From assembly GCF_003148625.1 (NCBI RefSeq), contig NZ_QGGO01000006.1:124001-188000 (forward strand): DNA of 64,000 nucleotides. The letters run 5' to 3'. Of this stretch, positions 20,965-29,045 are shown piece after piece. Made by a program: the position numbers and the translations under genes. The stretch's first letter is position 1, and each line of letters starts with the position of its first letter. Source of the stretch: Arcicella aurantiaca. Its GTDB lineage: Bacteria; Bacteroidota; Bacteroidia; Cytophagales; Spirosomataceae. A model generated the notes under the pieces. It saw only the letters and a program-made list of their open reading frames with translations. It did no database searches and had not been told where the DNA came from.

Positions 20965-22296
20965 TTAGAATTGACTGATATAGCTTTTTAAATTCCCTTT
21001 TGATTTTTCAAATTCGAGTGTTGAACTCAAAACATTTATCAAAGAAGTGATATAATTACTTTGTGCCTCTTTATATGAATAGTCGGCATTTAATAAATCT
21101 GAAAGTGTGGAAACTCCTTTCTGATATTCTAAAGTGCTACTTTCTAAAACCTCCTTAGCAAAACTTAAATTTTCACGATTGATACCTAAATCTGATTGCG
21201 ATTTTTGTAACTGAGAATTTGAATTTCTAAAAGCCAAATTCAAATTATTGTCGGTCAATTTTAAGTTCGTTTTAGCACTTAACAAACTCAATTCCGACTG
21301 CTTCAATTGGCTATTTTTGCGGTATCCACTAAAAATTGGAATATTTGCTTTTAAACCAATCGTCGAGAAATCTACCCAATTTGAAAAAGCCGTTCCTAAA
21401 TCATTTCCAAAACTCATTACCCCATAACGTGCGTACATAGAAACTGTGGGCATAAAAGCCGCCTGTTTACGTTTTACGTCAAATTCTTGCAACAAAATAT
21501 TATTCGTTTGAATTTTATGGTCTAAAATATTACTTGCTTCAAAAACTGATTCCTGTGCAATATTCACCAACGATTCATAATTTGTCATTGGCAAAATAAC
21601 GATTTCCTCATTTAGTGGCATTCCAATGGCATTTTTCAAACGATTCAAGGCTACTTGTTTGTTGGTTTGCAAAATTGATTTTTGAGAAACAATATTGTTT
21701 AAACTCGACTGCGTTCTATCAACATCTGTTTTTTTGATAACGCCTTTCTCAAATCTCAACTTCAAAATCCCTAATAATTCTTTGTATTTTTTCTCGTTTT
21801 CAAGTGTAATTTTTTCTTGTTCCAAATACACCAAAACTTGAAAATAGGCATTAACGGTATTGTAAATCACCACATCTTGGTTTTGCTCTTTCTTCAATAA
21901 CGAAAGTTGATTATTTGGTTCGGCAGCTTTTATACCTACCAACATCGACTTGTCATAAATCACTTGGTCAACTTGTGCCGTGATGTTGGTATTGTACTGA
22001 TTACCAAACTGTACTCTGATTTCGTTAGGACTAAACGCACCCGCTGGAATGACAGAAACTTGTCTCTTTAAATTATCGTCAAAAGTTACATTTGTTGATA
22101 CTTGTGGTAAATAGCCCGCCAATGCTTCGGTTGATTTTTGCTTGGCAGAAGCAATTTCATTATCATATAAAGAATGACTCACATGATTTTTGAGTGCATA
22201 ATCCACACATTCTTTTAACGATACCGTTTGCTGACCGTGAATATCAAAGCCAAAAACCGCTAATATCAGATAAAAGATTACTTTATTCTTTTTCAT
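20965..22296 (-). CDS. TolC-family outer-membrane efflux protein
   Basis: 443 residues with a signal peptide ending near DIHGQQ (22). Two repeats of the outer-membrane efflux protein family are visible, each rich in long coiled-coil helices, with the QLSLLKKEQN and YQKGVSTLSDLLNADYSY segments typical of the family. It is the channel subunit of the tripartite pump. A perfect MarR-type palindrome lies 37 bases before its start. Confidence 0.93.
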   Translation of the reverse strand: MKKNKVIFYLILAVFGFDIHGQQTVSLKECVDYALKNHVSHSLYDNEIASAKQKSTEALAGYLPQVSTNVTFDDNLKRQVSVIPAGAFSPNEIRVQFGNQYNTNITAQVDQVIYDKSMLVGIKAAEPNNQLSLLKKEQNQDVVIYNTVNAYFQVLVYLEQEKITLENEKKYKELLGILKLRFEKGVIKKTDVDRTQSSLNNIVSQKSILQTNKQVALNRLKNAIGMPLNEEIVILPMTNYESLVNIAQESVFEASNILDHKIQTNNILLQEFDVKRKQAAFMPTVSMYARYGVMSFGNDLGTAFSNWVDFSTIGLKANIPIFSGYRKNSQLKQSELSLLSAKTNLKLTDNNLNLAFRNSNSQLQKSQSDLGINRENLSFAKEVLESSTLEYQKGVSTLSDLLNADYSYKEAQSNYITSLINVLSSTLEFEKSKGNLKSYISQF

Positions 22297-22332
22297 AAAT
22301 TATAGTTGATTATAATATTATTGACAATTGAC

Positions 22333-22353
22333 ATAGTTGATTTTATCAACTAT
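22333..22353. promoter_or_regulatory. Candidate MarR operator before the tolC-like gene
   Basis: Perfect inverted repeat ATAGTTGAT-TTT-ATCAACTAT between the marR stop and the tolC-like start. A related site lies upstream of marR. Confidence 0.65.
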
Positions 22354-22368
22354 TAATTCAAAAAAAAA

Positions 22369-22800
22369 CTACTTCTCAGCGTTTTCTTTCATTTTACTTA
22401 ATACTTTCTTAAAAGTTGTCAGTTCATCATCTGATATTCCTTGCAAATTTTTCACCATTAAATTAGCAATAACGGTTTCACATTTTTGGAGAAGTTCAGT
22501 TCCTGCTTCTGTAATAACAATGTGTTTTTTACGACGGTCAACGGCATCATTTACTCTCACTACATAACCCGATTTCTCTAATTGGTCAACATGACGCATA
22601 ATGGCGGATTTATCTTTTTGCATAATTTCAGCTAAATCCGACTGTATTGATTCTTCCTGAGAAGTTAAAATTCTGAGTAAATAATGCTGCTCAGGCGAAA
22701 GATTTAATCCTTGATTTTCAAACTCTTTTCCTGACTGCTTGAACAATGCCCTAATGGTACTTCCAAATAAGAATTGTAATGAATTTGTGTTTATTTCCAT
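22369..22800 (-). CDS. MarR-family transcriptional regulator
   Basis: 143 residues, normal for MarR. The winged helix includes LSPEQHYLLRIL, QSDLAEIMQKDKSAIMRHVDQLEKSGYVVRV and the wing DAVDRRKKHIVIT. It is the first gene of the efflux operon and most likely represses it; TAGTTGA/TCAAC-type inverted repeats before marR and before the tolC-like gene fit two operators. Confidence 0.92.
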   Translation of the reverse strand: MEINTNSLQFLFGSTIRALFKQSGKEFENQGLNLSPEQHYLLRILTSQEESIQSDLAEIMQKDKSAIMRHVDQLEKSGYVVRVNDAVDRRKKHIVITEAGTELLQKCETVIANLMVKNLQGISDDELTTFKKVLSKMKENAEK

Positions 22801-22842
22801 TTTAAAACAAATTGTTGACTTTCAAAATAGTTGATATAAAAT

Positions 22843-22863
22843 ATAGTTGACAAAATCAACAAT
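22843..22863. promoter_or_regulatory. Candidate MarR operator upstream of marR
   Basis: ATAGTTGA-N5-TCAACAAT, seven of eight arm bases matching, the same half-site as the perfect palindrome at 22333-22353. Further half-sites (TTGTTGAC, TAGTTGAT) lie at about 22812-22834. Confidence 0.6.
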
Positions 22864-22896
22864 TCAAAATTACTACTAATTTTGAATAAAACAAAA

Positions 22897-22935
22897 AAGT
22901 GTCATATAATTTTTGCAAAAATTATATGACACTTT
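22897..22935 (-). terminator. Terminator of the parAB operon
   Basis: Perfect hairpin aaagtgtcatataattttt with a 1-2 base loop, downstream of the ParB stop; palindromic and usable in both directions. Confidence 0.8.
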
Positions 22936-22980
22936 CAAAATCCTGAAAACTAAAAAAATAGTTTGGCAAACGTTTTCTAT

Positions 22981-23955
22981 TTACTCCCCTCCTATTATGC
23001 CAAATTTTGTTGCTTCAAACACCGAAATTGTGTCGGAGAAATTATTATCAATAATTGTTTCTTCGGGTAAATTTCTGAGTATTTTCCAAATGGATTCCAA
23101 TTCATTTTTAACCAAAAAACTTCCCTTTACACTAATCGTCAATTCAGAATCATCTGCATTTTTTATACTTTCTCTAAATTTTCTTGCCAAATCGCTCGAC
23201 TCAACTTTTTTGCTCTCCCTTATTCCGTCTGTTAGCTGATATAATTCTTCAATACTTGTGATTGGGCTTTCAGTTGAACTTTTAGCCAATTTTTGAATTG
23301 CTTTTTTATCAACTTTTGTTTTTCCTGTTAAAACCTGTGCTTTCAAAGCGGGAGACATTTTTTCTAATCCTTCCGCAAAAACGGCATCACGTTTTATCGT
23401 CGCAGGACTTACATTAAATTCTTCTGCCAATTTTTGAGCCGTGTTTTCCAAACCACTTTCTTCAATTGACTTTCCTGTTCTGATTCCGCCTTGACCTGTT
23501 TTTAATCTTTGATATTTTAACCCTCTAAAATATGAAATCTGTTCAGAAGTCATATTTCTACGTCCAATCTGAAAATCAATCATGAAGTTTTTCACTTCTT
23601 CAATCGATTGAAAAGTCATCAAATCTATCTGAAAATCTACATTATTTCTTTTGCAGATTTCATAACGGTGATGCCCGTCAAATAAAATAAATACGGGTTC
23701 GTTTGGGTTTTCGGCATCATTATAAACTATTCCTTTAGTTGTATCCCAAACTAATATTGGCGTGCGACAACCACTCAAAATAATACTTTCTTCTAACGAA
23801 CGATATTCGTCGTCATTCAATGGCGGTATAAAACTTTTGAGTTCTGGTAATATCGTAAGGTTATTTTTTACGTTTTCAGAACTAATCAATTTGTTATTTT
23901 TAAGCGTATTAGCAGTATTTACGGCTAATTGTTTCTTGAAATCTATCCCTTTCAT
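22981..23955 (-). CDS. parB: ParB-family partition protein
   Basis: 324 residues. The N-terminal ParB/Srx-like nuclease fold (about 40-140) carries the FDGHHRYEICKRNN motif, a variant of the ParB GERR/box II region. An HTH follows (about 165-215: AQKLAEEFNVSPATIKRDAVFAEGL). It lies five bases after ParA, a standard parAB operon. It probably binds the palindromic 25-bp repeats at 25.0 and 27.3 kb as the centromere and works with ParA to segregate the replicon. Confidence 0.88.
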   Translation of the reverse strand: MKGIDFKKQLAVNTANTLKNNKLISSENVKNNLTILPELKSFIPPLNDDEYRSLEESIILSGCRTPILVWDTTKGIVYNDAENPNEPVFILFDGHHRYEICKRNNVDFQIDLMTFQSIEEVKNFMIDFQIGRRNMTSEQISYFRGLKYQRLKTGQGGIRTGKSIEESGLENTAQKLAEEFNVSPATIKRDAVFAEGLEKMSPALKAQVLTGKTKVDKKAIQKLAKSSTESPITSIEELYQLTDGIRESKKVESSDLARKFRESIKNADDSELTISVKGSFLVKNELESIWKILRNLPEETIIDNNFSDTISVFEATKFGIIGGE

Positions 23956-23960
23956 TTTTC

Positions 23961-24938
23961 CTATTTATTAACCACTTGTAAATATTCAATGTATTCATCG
24001 CAAAAATCTTTGTAACATTTATACGCTTCAGAATTACTACTTAAAGTTCCCAAAGTAGCTTGCAATGCCTGAGACTTTTGGAAGTCAATCAGATGCCTAA
24101 TTTCGGTATCAAACACTCTAAATTCATTACCTATGCTACTTCTTACGGCATCTTTAAAACCATCGTGAACGGTATTTTTTTTCACCATTGTAAACACAAT
24201 TCCATCCAACATCAAATCACGATTAGTATGTCTTTTCACTTCACTGATTCTGTTTAATAATGAATTTAAACCTTTTAATGAAGATGATTCTGGTAACATC
24301 GTAATCAATGTTGAATTTGAAGCATTCAAAGCAGAAACGGTCAATTTGCTCAAACTTGGAGGGCAATCAATTAAAATATAATCATAAGCTTCTAAAAGAG
24401 GTTCTATTTTGTGTTTCAAACGGACATCACCGCCAACTTTCGACAGTAAATCTACCTCTGTTTCTGCCAAAGAAATATCCGACGGAGCTAACCAAAGATT
24501 ATTTAGAATTTCGATAACAGGCAAATCTAAATCTGAAAATAGACAATCTGCCACTTGAACTTCTGGACTTTCAACGCCTAAAATTTGTGATAAATTCCCT
24601 TGTGGGTCAAAGTCAATTAAGAGAACTTTAAATCCTTTTGAAACCAATGTTTCTCCCAAACAAGCCGTTGTAGTGGTTTTTCCAACGCCTCCTTTATGAT
24701 TAACAACCGAAATCACTCGGGCGTGTTGATACAAAAACTCGTTGTATCCATATTTTTTTAAGATAGGTTCAAGTTTCAATAAATCTTCTTCGCTCAATTT
24801 CCGAGAGCCATTCGAATTGAAAACTAAATCTAATTTTCGCTTCGGAAGTCCCGCTTCATCATTTACACCATTTACGTTCAAAGAAGGATTATGACGTAAA
24901 AAATTGGTAATTTTTTCTAATGTAAGATTAGTCTTCAT
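23961..24938 (-). CDS. parA: ParA-family partition ATPase
   Basis: 325 residues. An N-terminal extension (about 1-75) with a possible HTH precedes the deviant Walker A motif VVNHKGGVGKTTTTACLGE; Walker A' LLIDFDPQGNLSQ and Walker B DYILIDCPPSL follow. The extension suggests a type Ia-like ParA that also represses its own operon (inference). Candidate parS repeats begin 67 bases upstream of its start. Confidence 0.93.
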   Translation of the reverse strand: MKTNLTLEKITNFLRHNPSLNVNGVNDEAGLPKRKLDLVFNSNGSRKLSEEDLLKLEPILKKYGYNEFLYQHARVISVVNHKGGVGKTTTTACLGETLVSKGFKVLLIDFDPQGNLSQILGVESPEVQVADCLFSDLDLPVIEILNNLWLAPSDISLAETEVDLLSKVGGDVRLKHKIEPLLEAYDYILIDCPPSLSKLTVSALNASNSTLITMLPESSSLKGLNSLLNRISEVKRHTNRDLMLDGIVFTMVKKNTVHDGFKDAVRSSIGNEFRVFDTEIRHLIDFQKSQALQATLGTLSSNSEAYKCYKDFCDEYIEYLQVVNK

Positions 24939-25004
24939 TAATTTTCAGGTAAATACAGTTTTTAAAAATTTATATTTTGTGTTGTTATGCTTTATTTAGT
25001 TTTG

Positions 25005-25131
25005 TCCAAAGTATCACAATGAGCTTTTGGTTTTTCTATCCAAAGTATCACAATGAGCTTTTGGTTTTTCTCTCCAAAGTATCATAATGAGCTTTTGGTT
25101 TTTTGTCCAAAGTATCACAATGAGCTTTTGG
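25005..25131. repeat. Four 26-bp direct repeats, candidate parS/ParA operator
   Basis: Copies start at 25005, 25039, 25073 and 25106 (period 34, 34, 33). Each contains the symmetric pattern CCAAA-N3-TCA-N3-TGA-N3-TTTGG; copy 3 has one internal change. A fifth identical copy lies at 27321-27346. The location just upstream of parA, the regular spacing and the dyad symmetry suit ParB-binding centromere sites. Confidence 0.75.
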
Positions 25132-25169
25132 AGTCGGAACAATAAGTGGTTTGTCACAAGACTAACGAT

Positions 25170-25341
25170 AGACCACTGATGAAACGGATTATACAGATTT
25201 TCGCAGATTCTTCTTTATTTTACGGAAGTATGTACTTAATGTCGCAAAACCTCACCCGTGCGACATTAAGTTATACTTCTATTATTTTATCTGACTATGT
25301 GTCCCAGTGTAAATCTGTAAAATCAGTGCAATCCGTGGTCT
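25170..25341. repeat. Nested inverted-repeat element between parS region and rep gene
   Basis: Outer arms (gaccactgatgaaacggatt / aatccgtggtc region, imperfect) enclose an inner hairpin with arms near gaagtatgtacttaatgtcgc (25224-25245) and gcgacattaagttatacttc (25260-25279). It resembles the dispersed palindromic repeats of Cytophagales and may also terminate the rep transcript. Confidence 0.65.
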
Positions 25342-25363
25342 AAATTTGTCCGTTTGGAATAAA

Positions 25364-26761
25364 TCATTGAGCTTTCCAATCACCGCTTCGTTGTTGCAAA
25401 ATCCTAACTTGAAATTTATTCCAAAACCATTCTTGAAAGATATTTTCTTTCGATTTCTGTTCAGTTTCTAACAATTTTATTCCAACAGAACTATTTAATG
25501 ACTCTTCATTTACCGAACCATCATTAAACATGAATAAGTTATTAAAAAGCTTTTCAGAATAAGTTGCTCTTAATTCATCTACTTTTTTATGATAAAGAAC
25601 TTTCTCACAATTAATTGCCAAGTTTTGGAGGTAAATAACAAACCAGTTCGCAAATTCACCATTCCAATAAAAGTTAATTTGTTTAGATGTGTATTTAGGC
25701 TCTTCTTTGACAGGTGTCTCAATTTTACTAACGGGTTCGGCTACATTACCAGTGATTTCAGGATTTTGCAAAGACCAAACTACAAATCCCATCGGATTAT
25801 GAATTTTCTTGCCTTCGCTTATTTGTTTATTGGTCTTTTTAATTTGAGCCAAAACGGTTTCAAATCCGTAAACATTTCTCCATTGCTCAACCACTGTTTT
25901 TGAAACTCCTTCCCAGCGTTGGGTTAACGTAAGTAATTGGGAAATTTCTTGGTCGGTGTCTTCTACAATCGTCGAAGCAACTTCTGGTAAGTATAACAAA
26001 TTTCCCGAATCTTGCTTTTCCCGATTAGGAATAATCCAAAATACTAAACCTGTTACCGCCCGACCTGATTTAACTTCATCAAAAGTGAATTTAATATCCG
26101 TAAATTTTTCTAAATCTTCCTGAGCCTTGACAATTACTCGCTGTTTGAAATTGCCGTACAAGGGATATTTATCTACGACATCTAACATTTCTTTTAATTC
26201 TTGAACCTTCAATGTCCGCTTTCCAATGGTTTCGTATTGCTTCAAAAGTTCATAAATACGAATTGAAAAAGAACTTTGGAGCTTCAAAATATTACGAACA
26301 TCATACATCAAAAATTGACTTTGAAGTTGTAGGAGGTAGGGCTTCATGTCGGGGTGGAAGGAAATATCTAAATATTTCGCTGTTTTTTCTTCCACAAAAC
26401 TCTTTACACCCGTAGCAATATGGGTAAAAAGCTCCATTTTTCCATCTGGTGTATCCATCAAAACCCGTATTTCACGCCTACCCAAACGTTCTGCACCTTG
26501 TTTCAAAAACTTGTACGAATGTCCATCTTCTTGTAATTCAAAATCTTGGATTACTTCATGCAGGTAAATTCGATATACTTTAAAGTCTTCATCGTCACGA
26601 TGAATTTTCATGAGCATTTTTGTAAAAACACGCATTTCCCAAATATCAAAGCGGTATTTTCCTTCAACAAGTCTATTCGCTTTTCTGATTAGTTTAACTA
26701 CATCAGTATCTTTTTTTATGGTTTGATTATTATCTAATTTATCTTTTTTGAGCTTTTTCAT
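25364..26761 (-). CDS. Plasmid replication initiator, Rep_3/RepB family
   Basis: 465 residues. The N-terminal ~250 residues show the two winged-helix domains of Rep_3 initiators: VKLIRKANRLVEGKYRFDIWEMRVF, SFSIRIYELLKQYETIGKRTLKVQELKEMLDV and FTDIKFTFDEVKSGRAVTGLVFWI. The C-terminal ~200 residues are a less conserved extension. Initiators of this type bind iterons; iteron-like repeats lie directly upstream (26.79-26.91 kb). With parAB next to it, this is strong evidence that the DNA is or was an autonomous replicon. Confidence 0.9.
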   Translation of the reverse strand: MKKLKKDKLDNNQTIKKDTDVVKLIRKANRLVEGKYRFDIWEMRVFTKMLMKIHRDDEDFKVYRIYLHEVIQDFELQEDGHSYKFLKQGAERLGRREIRVLMDTPDGKMELFTHIATGVKSFVEEKTAKYLDISFHPDMKPYLLQLQSQFLMYDVRNILKLQSSFSIRIYELLKQYETIGKRTLKVQELKEMLDVVDKYPLYGNFKQRVIVKAQEDLEKFTDIKFTFDEVKSGRAVTGLVFWIIPNREKQDSGNLLYLPEVASTIVEDTDQEISQLLTLTQRWEGVSKTVVEQWRNVYGFETVLAQIKKTNKQISEGKKIHNPMGFVVWSLQNPEITGNVAEPVSKIETPVKEEPKYTSKQINFYWNGEFANWFVIYLQNLAINCEKVLYHKKVDELRATYSEKLFNNLFMFNDGSVNEESLNSSVGIKLLETEQKSKENIFQEWFWNKFQVRILQQRSGDWKAQ

Positions 26762-26790
26762 ATTATAGAGGCTAACAAAAAAATGTTTTT

Positions 26791-26912
26791 GGGAATTTTG
26801 TTATAATTAGAGTCAAATTAGGCTATTTTTTGGTAAATATGTTATAATAATTAGGTAAAATTGTTATAGTTCACGGTAATTTTGTTATACTTATAGGTAA
26901 TTTTGTTATATT
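26791..26912. repeat. Iteron array upstream of the rep gene (candidate origin)
   Basis: Five repeats with the core GGTAATTTTGTTATA; the GTTATA hexamers start at 26800, 26841, 26863, 26884 and 26905, giving 21-22 bp steps and one double step of 41. Helical-turn spacing next to a Rep_3 gene is the usual iteron arrangement. Confidence 0.78.
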
Positions 26913-27121
26913 TAGAGCTATAACTTATTGATTTTGAACACGTTATGACCTCCGAAAATACATAAAACAATAATTAAAAAGAAAAACAACAAACACAATT
27001 AAAAAAAAATGACTTGAGATGTGATTCTTTTATTTTATTATTATTACAAATGGTTTTAATTGATTGTCAGAGGGCTTTTTTGAAAAATATAATGCTGGTA
27101 ATATTAAAATCTAAAATCCAA

Positions 27122-27208
27122 GTATAACATTTTTACCAAAATTATTATATGGATTTTTGTTATACTTATCTTGAAATGGGAATAACGTTTTTTGGTAAAA
27201 ATGTTATA
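27122..27208. repeat. Further iteron-like boxes in both orientations
   Basis: GTATAACATTTTTACC at 27122-27137 is the reverse of GGTAAAAATGTTATA at 27194-27208; a GGATTTTTGTTATAC box lies between at 27151-27165. The stretch 26762-27654 holds no convincing gene and appears to be the origin region. Confidence 0.65.
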
Positions 27209-27241
27209 TTTCGTATTGTTGGGTGTGTGTTAAATAGATAT

Positions 27242-27310
27242 GATTCGGATTTGTATCAAATTTACTAAAATAAATTTATTTAACAACTTGTTTTGATACA
27301 AATTTGAATC
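27242..27310. repeat. Long interrupted dyad in the origin region
   Basis: Arms at 27242-27260 and 27292-27310, 17 of 19 bases paired, core ATTTGTATCAAA / TTTGATACAAAT, 31-base AT-rich spacer. It sits 10 bases before the isolated fifth parS-like copy. Confidence 0.7.
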
Positions 27311-27320
27311 TTTTTAAGTA

Positions 27321-27346
27321 TCCAAAGTATCACAATGAGCTTTTGG
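27321..27346. repeat. Fifth, isolated copy of the parS-like repeat
   Basis: Identical to the units at 25005 and 25039 (CCAAA-N3-TCA-N3-TGA-N3-TTTGG). It lies on the far side of the rep gene, about 2.2 kb from the cluster of four. Confidence 0.75.
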
Positions 27347-27581
27347 TTGAATAAATACAGTAAATAAATAAAGGTAAAGCTCGATGGGGAACAAAATGGC
27401 ATAGAAATATCTTATTAAAAATGCTTTTGAAACCCTTGTAGTTGATGAAAAAGGAGGAAAAATGTTATATTTTAAAATAGGAGTATGCTTTTAGAAATAT
27501 AATTATAAATATTTGAACTTATAATTATCTGTTTCTAATAAATGTAAAATAATGCTCGAAGTGAAAGCCATAAAACTACGA

Positions 27582-27625
27582 AGTATAACATTTTTACCAA
27601 AAAAGCGTCGGTAAATTTGGTATAA
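27582..27625. repeat. Distal iteron-like boxes
   Basis: GTATAACATTTTTACC at 27583-27598 in reverse orientation, followed by GGTAAATTTGGTATAAT at about 27610. They extend the iteron-like motif to the edge of the next small frame; another loose box (GGAAAAATGTTATAT) is near 27457-27470. Confidence 0.5.
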
Positions 27626-27654
27626 TAGATAAATGAAATCGTGATGATAAAAAT

Positions 27655-27948
27655 TTAGAATAAACTTAACTGACCTAATATTTTTGTTTGGGCTTTGAGG
27701 TAAGGTTTACGTTTTTCGGATTCAATTAGTTTTACGTCAATTCTAAAAACTGTTCCGAGTGTCATTTGCTGACGTTGAGCTTTAGAACAACTTACACACA
27801 ATTGAGGTACATCTTGTCCCTCAGTAGGGCGGACACGAATCTTTTTACGACGATTATCGTAGTAAGTTTGTAGGCTAATATTTGGGAAGACTCTTGACAA
27901 GCGTATTTTTTTTCTTGTAATAAATTTACAATTATTCCACCATAACAC
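27655..27948 (-). CDS. Hypothetical small basic protein next to the origin
   Basis: Up to 97 residues from a GTG at 27948; the start is uncertain because no early in-frame ATG exists (TTG near residue 18 is possible). It is rich in Lys and Arg, has a CVSC pair (possible half zinc site) and ends in GQLSLF. I recognise no family. It lies between the origin repeats and an NmrA gene, and its 5' end touches a terminator. It could be a small replicon-associated DNA-binding protein or a chance frame. Confidence 0.4.
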   Translation of the reverse strand: MLWWNNCKFITRKKIRLSRVFPNISLQTYYDNRRKKIRVRPTEGQDVPQLCVSCSKAQRQQMTLGTVFRIDVKLIESEKRKPYLKAQTKILGQLSLF

Positions 27949-27950
27949 AA

Positions 27951-27982
27951 AATCAGCCCTTCAATTTATTGAAAGGCTGATT
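27951..27982 (-). terminator. Terminator of the NmrA-family gene
   Basis: Hairpin aatcagcccttcaat / attgaaaggctgatt (one mismatch) 24 bases after the stop of the gene at 28007. Confidence 0.7.
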
Positions 27983-28006
27983 GTTGATAAATACTTTGAA
28001 GAAGAT

Positions 28007-28885
28007 TTATTTAGAGCTATAAACTTGTTTTAAAAAGTCGCTAACAGAAACAGGTTTTTTGCCAGTCAAAGATTCAAGCGTATTACTGGTTTTGTCAAAT
28101 TCATTTTGCTTAAATGCTTCAGCGAAACCTGCAAACATTCCAACGTATTCCATCGGTACACCTGCTGAAGAAAGCGTTTCAATATAAACTTCTTGAGTAG
28201 GAGAGACGTAGTTGATGGTTTTGCCCAAAATTTCACTTAAAATGTCTGCTATTTCTTGAAAAGTAACCGTTTGCTCAGTGTTGAAATCATACGACTTATT
28301 TTCGTGTCCTTCGCTTGTTAAGATGGCAACAGAAGCCTCAGCCATATCTTGACGAAGGGCAAATGAAACCTTACCATCGCCAGCAGGGAAGAAAACTGTA
28401 CCCGTTTCCAAAACTTGCTCTCCTAAAAACATAGGTACAATGTCTGTATAAATACTATTTTGCAAGAATGTATAAGTAATTCCCGCTTCTTTAATCCATT
28501 GTTCGGTTTTTAAATGAGATTCTGCAATAAAGGCAATTGGAGAATCTGGCGTTTCGTTTTTACGTTGAAAACTTGTATAAATAATGTGCTTTACGCCTGC
28601 TTTTTTGGCGGCATTTATGACATTTTGGTGTTGTTGAAGACGATTTTGAATGTCATTACTTGACACAAAATATAATTTATCAATTCCTGCAAAAGCAGAT
28701 ACAAGTGAATTTTCATCGTTATAGTCGCCAATACGAATTTCTACGCCTTGTTCATTTAAGTGTTCAACTTTTGAAGCTTCTCTTGCCAAAACTGCAAGGT
28801 CAGATTTTTGTGTTTTGTTAATTAATAATTCAATTACAGCTTTGCCTAATTGTCCTGTTACGCCAGTTACTAATATCTTACTCAT
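28007..28885 (-). CDS. NmrA-like SDR, QorB-type NAD(P)-binding oxidoreductase
   Basis: 292 residues. The atypical SDR dinucleotide motif VTGVTGQLGKAVIELL opens the protein; GIDKLYFVSSND, KHIIYTSFQRK and the NSIYTDI stretch match NmrA/QorB proteins (NAD(P)H:quinone reductase type). It is divergent from an HxlR regulator, a very common pairing that responds to quinones, aldehydes or disulfide stress. Palindromes in the 160-bp gap are candidate HxlR sites. Confidence 0.9.
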   Translation of the reverse strand: MSKILVTGVTGQLGKAVIELLINKTQKSDLAVLAREASKVEHLNEQGVEIRIGDYNDENSLVSAFAGIDKLYFVSSNDIQNRLQQHQNVINAAKKAGVKHIIYTSFQRKNETPDSPIAFIAESHLKTEQWIKEAGITYTFLQNSIYTDIVPMFLGEQVLETGTVFFPAGDGKVSFALRQDMAEASVAILTSEGHENKSYDFNTEQTVTFQEIADILSEILGKTINYVSPTQEVYIETLSSAGVPMEYVGMFAGFAEAFKQNEFDKTSNTLESLTGKKPVSVSDFLKQVYSSK

Positions 28886-28920
28886 GATTTTCTAAATTTA
28901 AAATTGTTAAAATTTTCTTG

Positions 28921-29022
28921 CATACTAAAAGTTAGTTGCTTACTTTTAGTATGCAAATATTCTTAAAGTTTAGCATAATAAACAAGAAGGCACTGTAAAG
29001 TGTAAAACTTACTTTTAAGTAA
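28921..29022. promoter_or_regulatory. Candidate HxlR operators between NmrA and HxlR genes
   Basis: A perfect 12-bp inverted repeat, CATACTAAAAGT-N9-ACTTTTAGTATG, spans 28921-28953. A second palindrome, TTACTT-TT-AAGTAA, lies at 29009-29022. Both share the core TTACTTTTA, which would give one site near each promoter. Confidence 0.6.
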
Positions 29023-29045
29023 CTAATGTTGAAAATCAAATTGTT

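Noticed and set aside
25005-25131. CRISPR array reading of the regularly spaced repeats
   Set aside because: The spacers are only 7-8 bp and similar to each other, no cas genes are present, and the repeats have a binding-site dyad.
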